NCBI RefSeq assembly: GCF_029867415.1
Contig: NW_026705925.1
Location: 1 to 64,000, forward strand
DNA length: 64,000 bases
Source of the DNA: Vicia villosa
Lineage: Eukaryota; Streptophyta; Magnoliopsida; Fabales; Fabaceae
Direction of reading: 5' to 3'
A program made the translations under genes and the position numbers. The notes beneath the pieces are model-generated. The model had not been told where the DNA came from. It did not search any database and saw only the letters and a list, made by a program, of their open reading frames with translations. Shown here in pieces: positions 63,848 through 64,000 of the stretch (positions are counted from its first letter, which is position 1; every line of letters starts with the position of its first letter).

Positions 63848-64000
63848 AAAGGGTCTGTTGAATTGCAAAAACAAAATCTACTTGGTGGAGACAAAGTCGA
63901 AAAGCTGAAGTTTTGTGAACCACATATACTCGAAAAATCTTGTAGAATGAAGTTCAACAAAGGAAAATAAAGAACACCTGGATCCCTTGATTACATCCAT
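63848..64000 (+). pseudogene. Tork-like preintegrase, continuation after LTR A
   Basis: After the second AAAGG the frame reads SVELQKQNLLGGDKVEKLKF, CEPHILEKSCRMKFN, a stop, then RTPGSLDYIH. This is the direct continuation of the HVSEKV frame broken at 31553. It runs off the window. Confidence 0.88.

Overview
This window looks like a piece of a large, repeat-rich plant genome, most probably a legume of the pea/vetch/lentil tribe (Fabeae). The inference rests on plant retrotransposon lineages (Ty3/gypsy Tekay, Tat and Ogre-like; Ty1/copia SIRE/Maximus and Tork/Tnt1-like), initiator-Met and Ogre-type primer-binding sites, and very long Ogre-like LTRs. I see no intact host gene. Nearly every base belongs to a tandem array or a transposable element.

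Layout. (1) 1-9639: a tandem array of an AT-rich unit of about 2.0 kb (four full units plus a partial fifth). Each unit holds a long (AT)n tract and, on the minus strand, an intact 57-codon ORF with one membrane segment. Two unit subtypes alternate, giving a dimeric higher-order repeat. (2) 9640-16719: a minus-strand Tekay chromovirus with a complete 2.15-kb 3' LTR, a gag-pol frame with two nonsense changes, a PBS, and a 5' LTR cut after 345 bp. (3) 16720-28025: a minus-strand Tat element that has lost its 3' LTR. It has gag-pro, pol with a second (archaeal-like) RNase H, a 5' LTR, and two plus-strand antisense genes beyond pol, one truncated and spliced (X), one intact-looking with its own TATA promoter (Y). 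(4) 28026-29231: an LTR remnant.

(5) 29232-64000: a nested stack resolved by target-site duplications (TSDs). A decayed plus-strand Tork/Tnt1-like copia element (29232-31553, resuming at 63848) is split by a solo Ogre-like LTR A (31554-33714 plus 61845-63847, TSD AAAGG). A is split by a minus-strand SIRE-type element (33715-61839, TSD AAAAC). The SIRE in turn holds three plus-strand Ogre-like insertions: B in its 3' LTR (34513-40975), solo LTR C in pol (45844-52089, TSD GCTGG) and solo LTR D in its 5' LTR (56369-61787, TSD CTTGT). The SIRE has lost most of RT/RNase H and part of integrase. Between RNase H and its 3' LTR it carries a long extra ORF of the same apparent family as gene Y.

Most interesting signals. 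All four Ogre-like LTRs carry, downstream of their promoters and close to the LTR 3' end, a trio of short hairpins whose arms differ between LTRs but stay complementary around constant loops, which looks like a structured leader RNA. Tandemly amplified hairpin modules with the same behaviour lie upstream of it in C and D. Separately, one plant transposon-associated protein family was picked up by both a Ty3 Tat element (antisense) and a Ty1 SIRE element (sense), each time with promoter-like DNA in front.
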